The notes under the pieces were generated by a model that saw only the letters and a list, made by a program, of their open reading frames with translations, was not told where the DNA came from and searched no databases. Of a stretch of DNA of 61,645 nt, positions 17,303 to 25,805 are shown one piece after another. Within the stretch, counting starts at the first letter, position 1; each line of letters begins with the position of its first letter. Origin of the DNA: Paraburkholderia tagetis. GTDB lineage: Bacteria > Pseudomonadota > Gammaproteobacteria > Burkholderiales > Burkholderiaceae. The DNA is taken from positions 1 through 61,645 of the forward strand of contig NZ_JAKLJA010000040.1 in NCBI RefSeq assembly GCF_022213065.1. The letters are read 5' to 3'. The translations under genes and the position numbers were made by a program.

Positions 17303-18557
17303 CGGCCGCGGGGCCGTCTCGTTCGCGATCCGTTTGTCACGCCGGCTCCTTCCGGCCGGCGTCGGGCACGCTGCGTGGATCATCCTCGTGAGCCGAGGTC
17401 TACGCGGGTTCTGCGACGGCTTTATCGCGGTGCTGCTCCCCGCGTACTTGCTGTCCCTCGGCTTCGCGCAACTCGATGTCGGACTGGTCAGCACCGCGAC
17501 GTTGATGGGTTCGGCGGTCGCGACAATCGCGGTCGGCATCGTGGCAAGCCGCTTCCCGCACCGTCGCATGCTGACCCTCGCGGCGATCCTGATGGCCGCC
17601 ACCGGCATCGGCTTCGCCAGCTTGTCGACCTTGTGGCCGCTGCTTGTCGTGGCTTTTGTCGGCACGCTCAACCCGAGTTCCGGCGACGTCAGTCTCTTCT
17701 TGCCGCTCGAGCAGGCGCGTCTTGCCGAAGCGGCGAGCGGCAACGCGCGGACCGCGCTGTTTGCCCGCTACAGCCTGGTCGGCGCCGTGTCGGCCGCATT
17801 GGGATCGCTCGCCGCAGGCCTGCCGCTTTGGCTTGCTGCACATGCCGGGATTTCGCTGCTGGCCGCAATGCGCGCGATGTTTCTCGTTTATGCAGCGACC
17901 GGCCTCGCGGTCTGCGTGTTGTACACCCGATTGCCGCGTACACGATCACACGCCACGGCGGCCCCACCTCCGCTCGGGCCATCGCGGCACATCGTCATGC
18001 GGCTTGCGCTGCTATTCAGCGTCGACGCGTTCGCGGGTGGCCTCGTCGTCAACTCGCTGCTGTCGCTCTGGCTGATGCAGCGCTTTGGGTTTTCCGTCAG
18101 CGCGGCTGGGCAGTTCTTTTTCTGCACCGGACTGCTGGCCGCAGGCTCTCAACTCGCGGCGGCGCCGCTCTCACGCAAGATCGGCCTGCTCAACACCATG
18201 GTCTTCACGCACATCCCCGCGAGCCTCTGCCTGATCGGTGCGGCGCTGGCCCCGTCGCTGCCGGTGACGTTGACGCTCCTGCTCATGCGCAGCGCGATGT
18301 CGCAAATGGATGTGCCGACCCGAACGGCATACGTCATGGCCGTCGTCACGCCAGTGGAGCGCCCGACAGCCGCAAGCTTCACGTCCGTGCCACGTAGCCT
18401 CGCGGCGGCGATTGCGCCGACATTGGCGGGCGGCCTGTTCAGCCTTGGATGGCTCGGCGCACCGCTTCTCGCATGCGGTGCGCTGAAGATCGCCTATGAC
18501 CTTTCACTGCTGGCCGCTTTCCGCCACATCAAACCGGACGAAGGGGCCAATCCATAG
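17271..18557 (+). CDS. MFS transporter of the chromate cluster
   Basis: 428 residues if started at ATG 17271; ATG 17295 is also possible and neither has a clear ribosome site, so translation may be coupled to the short frame before it. Twelve predicted helices beginning AAWIILVSRGLRGFCDGFIAVLLPAYLL. The loop 2-3 region has VASRFPHRRML. MFS genes of this kind commonly follow chrA; the substrate is unknown. The join with the ChrB-like scrap suggests the 5-prime end was rebuilt by a deletion. Confidence 0.8.
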   Translation: MRFPSAMHMPSGRGAVSFAIRLSRRLLPAGVGHAAWIILVSRGLRGFCDGFIAVLLPAYLLSLGFAQLDVGLVSTATLMGSAVATIAVGIVASRFPHRRMLTLAAILMAATGIGFASLSTLWPLLVVAFVGTLNPSSGDVSLFLPLEQARLAEAASGNARTALFARYSLVGAVSAALGSLAAGLPLWLAAHAGISLLAAMRAMFLVYAATGLAVCVLYTRLPRTRSHATAAPPPLGPSRHIVMRLALLFSVDAFAGGLVVNSLLSLWLMQRFGFSVSAAGQFFFCTGLLAAGSQLAAAPLSRKIGLLNTMVFTHIPASLCLIGAALAPSLPVTLTLLLMRSAMSQMDVPTRTAYVMAVVTPVERPTAASFTSVPRSLAAAIAPTLAGGLFSLGWLGAPLLACGALKIAYDLSLLAAFRHIKPDEGANP

Positions 18558-18662
18558 GGACATCCACGACCATGCCGCGAGGAGCCAACACGAAGCGGCG
18601 CGTCATCACATGAACCAGAATGCGCGCGTTTCACTTACCTGCCATCAATGGAGCGATGACTT

Positions 18663-19586
18663 ATGTTACGTCCAAGGAAACTCACGCAGGCGGCCGCCGC
18701 CGCGCTGGTTGCCTGCGCTATCGCTGGTCAGGCCGGCGCGCAGAAGCATCCCGCGATCGATACCGCGCAGATCGAGCAGATCACCGGCATGAAGGGCGCC
18801 TGGTCGGCGAAAGAGAACGTCTTCAAGGTCTCGAAGCCACGCAACGATGTGAAGGTACAGGTCGATGAGTGGGCGATGCCGCCATTCATGGGGCTGACGT
18901 CGTGGGTCGCGTTCACGCCGGCGCATCACGGGCAGGCGATGATGATGGGCGACACCGTGCTGTTCGAGGACGAAGTCAATCCCGTGATGAGTGCTGCGCT
19001 CGATGCCGGGCTCGAAGTGACGGCGCTGCATAACCATTTCTTCTTTGACCGGCCCAAAGTCTATTTCATGCACATCGCGGGTACGGGTGACCCGGCGAAG
19101 CTCGCTGAAGGTGTGAAACAGGTCTACGACAAGATTGCGGCGATCCGCGCCGCGCACCCGACTCCGGAAAGCGTCTTCCCCGGCCATATCGCCGAGCCGA
19201 GCACCATCACGGCCGCACCCCTCGAGGCGATCTTTGGATCGAAGGGGCAGACGAACAATGGCATGTTCAAAATCGTGATCGGCAAGCCGTCGAGCATGCA
19301 CGGCGTCAAGATCGGCAACGAGATGGGTGTCAACACGTGGGCGGCATTCGCGGGTTCGGACGACGAGGCCGTGGTCGACGGCGACTTCGCGATGCGCGAA
19401 AGCGAATTGCAGCCGGTGCTAAAGGGCATGCGTGCATCGGGAATCAACATCGTTGCGATCCACCAGCACATGGCGGGCGAAGCGCCGCGCATTCTGTTCC
19501 TGCATTACTGGGGCAAGGGTAAGGCCGTCGATCTGGCGAAGGGCGTGAAGGTTGCCCTGGACGCCCAGGCGGCCGCTGGTCAGTGA
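18663..19586 (+). CDS. exported DUF1259 (LppY/LpqO-like) protein
   Basis: 307 residues, ATG 18663. Signal peptide ends AIAGQAGA|QKHP. Two DUF1259 repeats: residues 31-165 with LEVTALHNHFFFDRPKVYFM, and 170-300 with INIVAIHQHMAGEAPRILFLHYWG. The paired HNHFF and HQHM histidines suggest a metal or small-ligand site in each half. Function unknown. It lies in line with the chr genes and 75 bp before a beta-propeller gene. Confidence 0.83.
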   Translation: MLRPRKLTQAAAAALVACAIAGQAGAQKHPAIDTAQIEQITGMKGAWSAKENVFKVSKPRNDVKVQVDEWAMPPFMGLTSWVAFTPAHHGQAMMMGDTVLFEDEVNPVMSAALDAGLEVTALHNHFFFDRPKVYFMHIAGTGDPAKLAEGVKQVYDKIAAIRAAHPTPESVFPGHIAEPSTITAAPLEAIFGSKGQTNNGMFKIVIGKPSSMHGVKIGNEMGVNTWAAFAGSDDEAVVDGDFAMRESELQPVLKGMRASGINIVAIHQHMAGEAPRILFLHYWGKGKAVDLAKGVKVALDAQAAAGQ

Positions 19587-19661
19587 CCTTCGCGGCATCG
19601 CGTTGCCGCCGCTGCACAAGGCTGGCAGGTGCAGCGGTGGCGGTTGTCGCAGGATGAATTT

Positions 19662-20702
19662 ATGAAACACATCCGAAACTGGCGTTTTCGCTTTCTCGTG
19701 GTCGTTGCAATGTCGGTGGTGCTGGTAGCGGCGGGCGTTGTTGTCCAAAGGATCGACGCCGCGGCGGACGATCTCTCGCTCGGCAGCCTGCCATTGAAGC
19801 ACGTCGCGGATATTGCGCTCCCAGGGCGCACGACACGGCTCGACTATGCGAGCCTGGATACGCGCCGCAACCTGCTATTTATCGCTCACCTCGGCGACAG
19901 CGAAGTGATCGTATTCGATACGCGAGCGTCACGCGTGACCGCGCGGATTGAGAATGTGTCGTCGGTGCACGGCGTCCTCGCCGTTCCGGAGCTATCGCGC
20001 GTGTACGCATCCGCAACCGGCACGGACGAGATCGTCGCGATTGACGCTGCGACGCTGAAAATCGTCGCGCGCATGCCAGGCGGGCATTATCCCGACGGGA
20101 TGGCCTACGCGCCCGACGCACACAAGCTGTATGTTTCCGATGAATACGGGAAAACGGAAACCGTCATCGATGTCCAGAGCAACCGGCGCGTCGCAACGAT
20201 TCCGCTCGACGGCGAGGCCGGCAATACGCAATACGACCCGGTCTCCCGTCATATTTTCGTGAATGTCCAGACGCACCGTCAGCTTGTCGATATCGACCCG
20301 ACGACGGACCGTGTCGTCGGTCGCTTCGATTTGCCCGGTGCCAAAAACAATCACGGCCTGTTGATCGATTCGCGTGGACGTCTCGCCTTTATCGCCTGCG
20401 AGGGCAACGACAAGCTGATCGTCTTTGATATGCGCACGCAGCGCGTTCTCCAATCGTTCGATATTGGCAGCGAACCCGATGTGCTTGGGTTCGATTCGGC
20501 ATCGGGCACCCTCTATGTTGTGGGCGAAGCAGGCATTGGCTCGATGTTCAGCGTCAGAGGCTCTGATGTCACCAAAATCGGCGAGGGCCGCCTCGGGCGG
20601 AATGCGCATGTCGTCGCAGTCGATTCGACCACACACCGGTCGTACTTCCCGCTGAAGGATGTTGGCGGCCGGCCGGTGCTGCGTGTGATGGAACCCAGAT
20701 AA
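19662..20702 (+). CDS. membrane-anchored YncE-like beta-propeller protein
   Basis: 346 residues from ATG 19662, with AGGATGA upstream; the frame is open 33 bases further. An N-terminal signal or anchor helix (FLVVVAMSVVLVAAGVVV) is followed by about seven 40-residue blades with repeated strands such as VIVFDTRASRV, IVAIDAATLKIVARMPGG and LIVFDMRTQRVLQSFD. YncE-type propellers are periplasmic binding scaffolds. Pairing with the DUF1259 gene suggests a shared exported function in the metal block. Confidence 0.8.
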   Translation: MKHIRNWRFRFLVVVAMSVVLVAAGVVVQRIDAAADDLSLGSLPLKHVADIALPGRTTRLDYASLDTRRNLLFIAHLGDSEVIVFDTRASRVTARIENVSSVHGVLAVPELSRVYASATGTDEIVAIDAATLKIVARMPGGHYPDGMAYAPDAHKLYVSDEYGKTETVIDVQSNRRVATIPLDGEAGNTQYDPVSRHIFVNVQTHRQLVDIDPTTDRVVGRFDLPGAKNNHGLLIDSRGRLAFIACEGNDKLIVFDMRTQRVLQSFDIGSEPDVLGFDSASGTLYVVGEAGIGSMFSVRGSDVTKIGEGRLGRNAHVVAVDSTTHRSYFPLKDVGGRPVLRVMEPR

Positions 20703-20779
20703 GCGCGGTGGCTCGCCGTCGTGTACTTTGCATACCGCTGCGTCCGGGACCGTCGCTGCTCCTGGAATCTCGTCATACC

Positions 20780-21259
20780 CTATGTCGCTGACGAGGGAGC
20801 GCGGTCCTGTTCGCTGCTGGCTGGCCGGCCGGTCTTGACCGCTTCGAGCGCCGAAATTGCAGCCACCAGCCGCCTGGACGAAGCGGAATCCAGCAACTGC
20901 AGGCCGGCGCGCAGAAGCTCACTTTTCTTTACCGCGACACCCGCTTCGAGGCACTTGCGCTTGAGCTGGGCGATGCGCTCGTAGTCGGCCTTGGGCATCG
21001 TGAAGCTATCCCGAATGACCTTGTCCTTCTTCGCACGCTTGGCCTTGGCCGTTCCCGCAGCTTTGCGTTCATGCGCCGCCAATTCCGGACTTGCCGTTGC
21101 CGTTGCCGTGCTGTTCGCCCCGGATTTTGAGCGTTTGGCTTTACCCGGGTGCACGTCCGCTGCGGGCGTTTCCGCTTCGCTTTGCTCGGCGCCCGGATTC
21201 GCCGACTTCGGGAGATGAGATGCTTTCTTTGTGGGCTTGCGCGTAGCTGCTTTGACCAT
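20780..21259 (-). CDS. Lys/Ala-rich protein with ribbon-helix-helix-like C-terminal part
   Basis: 159 residues, ATG 21259 with GGAG upstream. Residues 1-85 are low-complexity, Lys/Ala/Pro-rich and histone H1-like. Residues 86-130 read DSFTMPKADYERIAQLKRKC then a helix ending VKKSELLRAGLQLL, the strand-helix-helix pattern of MetJ/Arc-type regulators. Probably a DNA-binding protein with a basic tail. A 22-bp palindrome just upstream of its start is a likely own operator. It is convergent with the propeller gene. Confidence 0.68.
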   Translation of the reverse strand: MVKAATRKPTKKASHLPKSANPGAEQSEAETPAADVHPGKAKRSKSGANSTATATASPELAAHERKAAGTAKAKRAKKDKVIRDSFTMPKADYERIAQLKRKCLEAGVAVKKSELLRAGLQLLDSASSRRLVAAISALEAVKTGRPASSEQDRAPSSAT

Positions 21260-21284
21260 GTCAGGCTCCAGACAGGAAAATCAT

Positions 21285-21306
21285 ATAAACAGTATATACG
21301 GTTTAT
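21285..21306. promoter_or_regulatory. 22-bp palindrome upstream of the ribbon-helix-helix-like gene
   Basis: ATAAACAGTATATACGGTTTAT is self-complementary except for one pair, centred on GTATATAC, and starts 26 bp upstream of the gene start on the minus strand. Position over the promoter and symmetry fit autoregulation by a dimeric ribbon-helix-helix protein. Confidence 0.6.
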
Positions 21307-21436
21307 GCCACGATTTTTCCGTTCAGTGTCCGGGATCGCTCGCGGATCACGATCCGCCACCTCTGGCTGAATTCTTTGCGTTTGCTTTCAGGCTGGTTTC
21401 GATGGAGACTTGGACCGAGTTCGAGGAGAAAACGCC

Positions 21437-22813
21437 ATGCTGCCGATTGGATCCCTGGCCGACACCACGGCCGAGCTTGCCTCCACTTTCCGTGGACAGC
21501 TCCTGCACCCCACGGACGCTGGCTACGAGGACGCGAGGAAGGTTCATAACGGCCTGGTCGACAAGCGGCCCGCCTTGATCGCCAGATGCCGCGGCGCGGC
21601 CGACGTGGTGGCGGCCCTCGATATGACCCGCGCTCTCGGTCTCGAAGCCGCCGTTCGCGGCGGCGGCCACAACGTGGCGGGAAGGGCGACGATCGATGGC
21701 GGGGTGGTCATCGACCTGTCGTTGATGAAAGGTATCCGCGTGGATCCGCAGCGCAGAACGGTCTGGGCGCAAGGCGGCGTCACCTGGGGCGAGCTCAACC
21801 GCGAGACGCAATTGCACGGCCTGGCGGTCACCGGAGGCGTGGTCTCCAGCACGGGCATTGCCGGGCTGACCCTCGGAGGCGGGATTGGCTGGCTGATGGG
21901 CAAATACGGCCTGGCGCTCGACAACCTGCTCGCGGTGGAACTCGTCACGGCCGATGGCAAGGTCCTGCAGGCGAGCAGGGAGCAGGAGCCCGAATTGTTC
22001 TGGGCACTGCGCGGCGGCGGCGGGAATTTTGGCGTCGCCACCGGCTTCGAGTACGCGCTGCACCCGGTCGGCCCCATCATCACCGGCGGCCCGATCGTCC
22101 ATCCGATCGAGCGCGCCCGCGACTTGCTGGAATTCTTCCGCGATCGCACCCGCGCCCTGCCCGACGAGCACACGCTGTTCGCCTCGCTGACGCATGCGCC
22201 GGACGGCTCCGGCACGCCGGTTGCCGCCATGGTGACTTGCCACTGCGGGCCGCTGGAGGACGCCGAAAGCGCCATGCGAGCGCTCAAGCAGTTCGCCTCG
22301 CCCCTGCTCGATGCCGTGGGACCCATGCCCTACACCCAGCTCAACGGCATGCTCGACGCCAATTACCCCAAAGGCGCGCTCAACTACTGGAAGTCCAATT
22401 TCCTCACCGAACTGAGCGACGCCGCGATCGACACCATGATCGATTGCTTCGCGCGCTGCCCGACGCCCAAGGGCCAGTTGCTGCTCGAGCATTTTCACGG
22501 CGCGCTTACCCGGGTCGATGTGAGCGACACGGCCTTCCCGCATCGACGCGAAGGCTACAACTTCCTCGTGCTCGGCCAATGGATGCAGCAGGCCGACACT
22601 GGCGCATGCGTCGCCTGGGTCCGCGACACCTATGAAAAGATGCGGCCTTTCTTCGCCGTCGGCCGCTACGTCAACTACCTCGATGACGACGAGGCGGACG
22701 ACCCCGTTGCAGCGGCCTACGGCCCCAACTACCGGCGGCTTCAGCAGATCAAGGCCCGCTACGACCCGGCGAACTTCTTCCGCATGAACCAGAACATCCA
22801 GCCGTTGCCCTGA
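21437..22813 (+). CDS. FAD-linked oxidase with BBE (berberine-bridge) domain
   Basis: 458 residues from ATG 21437 with GAGGAG nine bases before; a TTG at 21410 is rejected. FAD_binding_4 fold: RGGGHNVAGRA carries His78, the usual site of 8-alpha covalent FAD attachment. The second attachment Cys of bicovalent members is absent (SSTGIAGLTLGGG instead of a CPTVG-like sequence), so FAD is probably held by His only. The C-terminal BBE segment is YRRLQQIKARYDPANFFRMN. Such enzymes oxidise sugars, alkaloids or aromatic alcohols with O2; the substrate is unknown here. Confidence 0.87.
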   Translation: MLPIGSLADTTAELASTFRGQLLHPTDAGYEDARKVHNGLVDKRPALIARCRGAADVVAALDMTRALGLEAAVRGGGHNVAGRATIDGGVVIDLSLMKGIRVDPQRRTVWAQGGVTWGELNRETQLHGLAVTGGVVSSTGIAGLTLGGGIGWLMGKYGLALDNLLAVELVTADGKVLQASREQEPELFWALRGGGGNFGVATGFEYALHPVGPIITGGPIVHPIERARDLLEFFRDRTRALPDEHTLFASLTHAPDGSGTPVAAMVTCHCGPLEDAESAMRALKQFASPLLDAVGPMPYTQLNGMLDANYPKGALNYWKSNFLTELSDAAIDTMIDCFARCPTPKGQLLLEHFHGALTRVDVSDTAFPHRREGYNFLVLGQWMQQADTGACVAWVRDTYEKMRPFFAVGRYVNYLDDDEADDPVAAAYGPNYRRLQQIKARYDPANFFRMNQNIQPLP

Positions 22814-22849
22814 AGGTCGTGCCCTGAAGTTAGTGTCCTGAAGGTAGGC
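22808..22849 (+). repeat. three tandem 14-bp units at the end of the flavoprotein gene
   Basis: CCCTGAAGGTCGTG, CCCTGAAGTTAGTG and TCCTGAAGGTAGGC lie head to tail at 22808-22849. The first unit contains the TGA stop, and each unit repeats a CCTGA, so stop codons are multiplied. Likely a slippage product. Confidence 0.65.
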
Positions 22850-22977
22850 GCCCCGCGCCGGTTGTACGCGAAAGTAAATTGAAAGATTTGTGACCCGTGC
22901 AGCGGCGATTGTTGTCGGCGCGGTCATAAAGTGATGCCGCGCGCGACGGTTGTTTTCGACCGCCAGGCTGTCTAACC

Positions 22978-23053
22978 TGTGCATATGCACACGTCGTGCG
23001 GGCCGCTTTCAATCGCACGGCGGCATTTTTTGTTTTCAAAAGTGCATATACAC
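22978..23053. promoter_or_regulatory. paired palindromic operators of the efflux operon
   Basis: TGTGCATATGCACA at 22978-22991 is a perfect 14-bp palindrome. A near copy, AGTGCATATACACA, lies at 23040-23053, 11 bp before the first gene of the operon. Two copies about 62 bp apart (roughly six helical turns) around the promoter fit cooperative binding by the MarR regulator encoded at the end of the operon. Confidence 0.62.
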
Positions 23054-23064
23054 AGGTGATCCTC

Positions 23065-24144
23065 ATGTCGAGTCCTTCCGTTCCTGCCCCAGCCTCGGCA
23101 CGCCTGCCCTGGATGCCGCTCGCGCTTGGCGCCGTGGCGCTCGTGCTCGCGGTGGCGGGCGGCTACTGGTTTTTCGTGCTGCGCTTCATACAAACCACCG
23201 ACGACGCCTATGTGGGCGGCAACGTCACAGTGATGGCGCCACGCGTGAGCGGCTTCGTCTCCGAGATCCTCGTACAGGACAACCAGCGCGTGCGTGCGAA
23301 CCAGGTGCTCATGCGGCTCGATGCGCGCGATTACGACGCGAAGCTCGCGCAGGCCGACGCCGAGTTGGCGAGCGCGCGCGCCGCCGTCTCAGAGCTCGAA
23401 GCGCAGCGCACGCTGCAGGCTGCGGTGATCGGCCAGCATCAGGCCGAAGTGCGCGCTTCGGACGCCGAACTCACGCGCAGCACGCAGGATCAGACGCGCT
23501 ATCGCGAACTCGTGAAGAGCGATGCAGTATCGAACCAACTCGTCGAACGCGCCGACGCCGACTACGCGAAAGCGCAGGCATCGGTGGCGAAGAGCGGCGC
23601 GTCGGTGGTGGCCGCGCAGCGCCAGCTCGACGTGATCGCCGCGCAGATCGAGGATGCCCGGGCACGCGTGGCGACGGCCGAGGCGAACCGGCGCGTCGCC
23701 GCACTCAACGTGGAATACACGACGATCCGCTCGCCGGTGGACGGCTATATCGGCAACCGCACGGCGCGCGTGGGCATCCTCGCGAACGTGGGCGCGCCGC
23801 TGCTCTCAGTGGTGCCAGCCGCCGACCTCTGGGTGGATGCGAACTTCAAGGAAGACCAGTTGAAGAAGATGCACGCCGGAGATCGCGCCGACGTCACGCT
23901 CGACGCCGCGAGCGGCACGCTGCACGGCACGGTGGAGAGCCTCGCGCCCGCCACGGGCGCGACCTTCAGCGTGCTGCCGCCCGAGAATGCGACGGGCAAC
24001 TTCACGAAGATCGTGCAGCGTGTGCCGGTGCGTATTCGCGTGCAGGTGCCGCCAGGCACGGAGGGCGTGCTGCGACCGGGCCTCTCGGCCACGGTGACGG
24101 TGCATCTGCGCAATGGCGGGAAAACCGCTTCCGACGCGCATTGA
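23065..24144 (+). CDS. HlyD/EmrA-type membrane fusion protein
   Basis: 359 residues from ATG 23065 (AGGTGA upstream). One N-terminal helix (about residues 14-36) anchors it in the inner membrane. The biotinyl-lipoyl-like segment TTDDAYVGGNVTVMAPRVSG is diagnostic, followed by a long Ala/Gln/Glu coiled-coil hairpin (about 90-200), then the barrel domain with YTTIRSPVDGYIGNRTARVG. It links the DHA2 pump to the outer-membrane channel. First gene of a four-gene unit under the paired palindromes. Confidence 0.9.
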   Translation: MSSPSVPAPASARLPWMPLALGAVALVLAVAGGYWFFVLRFIQTTDDAYVGGNVTVMAPRVSGFVSEILVQDNQRVRANQVLMRLDARDYDAKLAQADAELASARAAVSELEAQRTLQAAVIGQHQAEVRASDAELTRSTQDQTRYRELVKSDAVSNQLVERADADYAKAQASVAKSGASVVAAQRQLDVIAAQIEDARARVATAEANRRVAALNVEYTTIRSPVDGYIGNRTARVGILANVGAPLLSVVPAADLWVDANFKEDQLKKMHAGDRADVTLDAASGTLHGTVESLAPATGATFSVLPPENATGNFTKIVQRVPVRIRVQVPPGTEGVLRPGLSATVTVHLRNGGKTASDAH

Positions 24145-24160
24145 AAGAGGACGCAACGAA

Positions 24161-25789
24161 ATGAGCGACACCACTTCCGCCGTAGAAGTCCGGCCCGTAA
24201 AGACGGCGCAAGAGGTGCGGGAAACGCACCGCAGGCTTGCACCGCACGAGCAGCCCATGGCGCAGCGTGCCTTTGCCTTCGCGCTGATGTGCATCGGCTT
24301 TTTCATGGCCACACTCGACATCCAGATCGTGGCTTCTTCGCTGCGCGACATCGGCGGCGGGCTCTCCGCGAGCCAGGACGAGCTCTCATGGGTGCAGACG
24401 GCCTACCTGATCGCCGAAATCATGGTGATTCCCATGTCCGGCTGGCTCTCGAAGGTGTTCTCCACGCGCTGGCTCTTCGTGGCCTCGGCGGTGGGCTTCA
24501 CCCTCACGAGCATGCTGTGCGGCCTCGCATGGGACATCAATTCGATGATCATCTTCCGCGCGCTGCAAGGCGCGTTGGGCGCGGCGATGATCCCCACGGT
24601 ATTCACCACGGCCTTCGTGCTGTTTCCGGGCAAGCAGCGGCTCGTCGCCTCCACGACCATCGGCGCACTCGCCTCGCTCGCGCCCACGCTCGGCCCCGTG
24701 ATAGGCGGCTGGATCACCGACCAGTGGTCGTGGCACTGGCTTTTCTACCTGAACCTCGTGCCGGGCATTGCGGTAGCCGTGCTCGTGCCGAAGTACGTGC
24801 ATATCGACGAACCCGATCTCACGCTCATCAAGCGCGGCGACTATATCGGCATCGCGCTGATGTGCGGCTTTCTCGGCTGCCTCGAATACGTGCTCGAAGA
24901 AGGGCCGCGCAAGAACTGGTTCGGCGACGACGCCATCGTGGCCTGCACGTGGATCTCGGCGATCTGCGGCTTTCTCTTCATCGTGCATGCGCTCACCGCG
25001 AAGGACCCCATCGTCGACTTGCGCGCGCTTGCGGTGCGTAATTTCGGCATCGGCAGTGTGCTCTCGTTCGTCACGGGTATCGGCATCTTCGTGGCGGTGT
25101 TTCTCACGCCGCTCTTTCTCGCCGAAGTGCGCGGCTTCAGCTCGCTGCAGATCGGGCTTTCGCTGCTCTCGGTAGGCGTGTTCCAGATGCTCGCGCTCGG
25201 CGTCTATGCGTTTGCCACACGTTTCTTCAGCCTGCGAGCGTTGATGCTGTTCGGCCTCGTGTGCTTCGGCCTCGGCTGCTATCTGTATGTGCCGCTCACG
25301 CACGACTGGGGCTGGCAGCAATTCCTCCTGCCTCAGGCGCTGCGCGGCGTGGGCCAGCAGTTCGCAATTCCGCCCATCGTCACCATGTCGCTCGGTTCGC
25401 TGCCGCCCTCGCGGCTCAAGTCGGCAAGCGGCCTTTTCAATCTGATGCGCAACCTGGGCGGCGCGATCGGCATTGCGGTGAGTGCAACCATGCTCAACGA
25501 CCGGCTCAATTTTCACTATCTGCGCCTGAACGAGAGCGTCGTGCATGGCGTACCGCAAGTGGAGACGTTGCTCGCCGGGAGCTCGAATCATTGGGTCTCC
25601 GTGGCAGGTAACACACTCGACGCGGCGCAAGCGGGCCTCGCGCAACTGCATGCGCTGGTGCTGCGCGAGGCGCTCGTGATGACGTTCTCCGATACGTTCT
25701 TCGTGCTTTCGCTGTGCTTCGTGGTCGCGCTTGCCTGCGTGCTGTTCTCGCATCCGATCCACGGCGCGCCGCCGCCCGATGCCCATTGA
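24161..25789 (+). CDS. DHA2-family MFS drug efflux pump (EmrB-like)
   Basis: 542 residues from ATG 24161, 16 bp after the fusion-protein gene, with AGAGGA upstream. Fourteen predicted helices. Motifs: FMATLDIQIVASSLRDIGG in helix 1 (the D1 motif LDxTIVNVALP type) and VIGGWITDQWSWHWLFYLN between helices 5 and 6. Pumps toxic organic compounds using the proton gradient, in complex with the neighbouring fusion protein and outer-membrane factor. Confidence 0.91.
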   Translation: MSDTTSAVEVRPVKTAQEVRETHRRLAPHEQPMAQRAFAFALMCIGFFMATLDIQIVASSLRDIGGGLSASQDELSWVQTAYLIAEIMVIPMSGWLSKVFSTRWLFVASAVGFTLTSMLCGLAWDINSMIIFRALQGALGAAMIPTVFTTAFVLFPGKQRLVASTTIGALASLAPTLGPVIGGWITDQWSWHWLFYLNLVPGIAVAVLVPKYVHIDEPDLTLIKRGDYIGIALMCGFLGCLEYVLEEGPRKNWFGDDAIVACTWISAICGFLFIVHALTAKDPIVDLRALAVRNFGIGSVLSFVTGIGIFVAVFLTPLFLAEVRGFSSLQIGLSLLSVGVFQMLALGVYAFATRFFSLRALMLFGLVCFGLGCYLYVPLTHDWGWQQFLLPQALRGVGQQFAIPPIVTMSLGSLPPSRLKSASGLFNLMRNLGGAIGIAVSATMLNDRLNFHYLRLNESVVHGVPQVETLLAGSSNHWVSVAGNTLDAAQAGLAQLHALVLREALVMTFSDTFFVLSLCFVVALACVLFSHPIHGAPPPDAH

Positions 25790-25805
25790 GTCATTGAGGT
25801 TTCCT

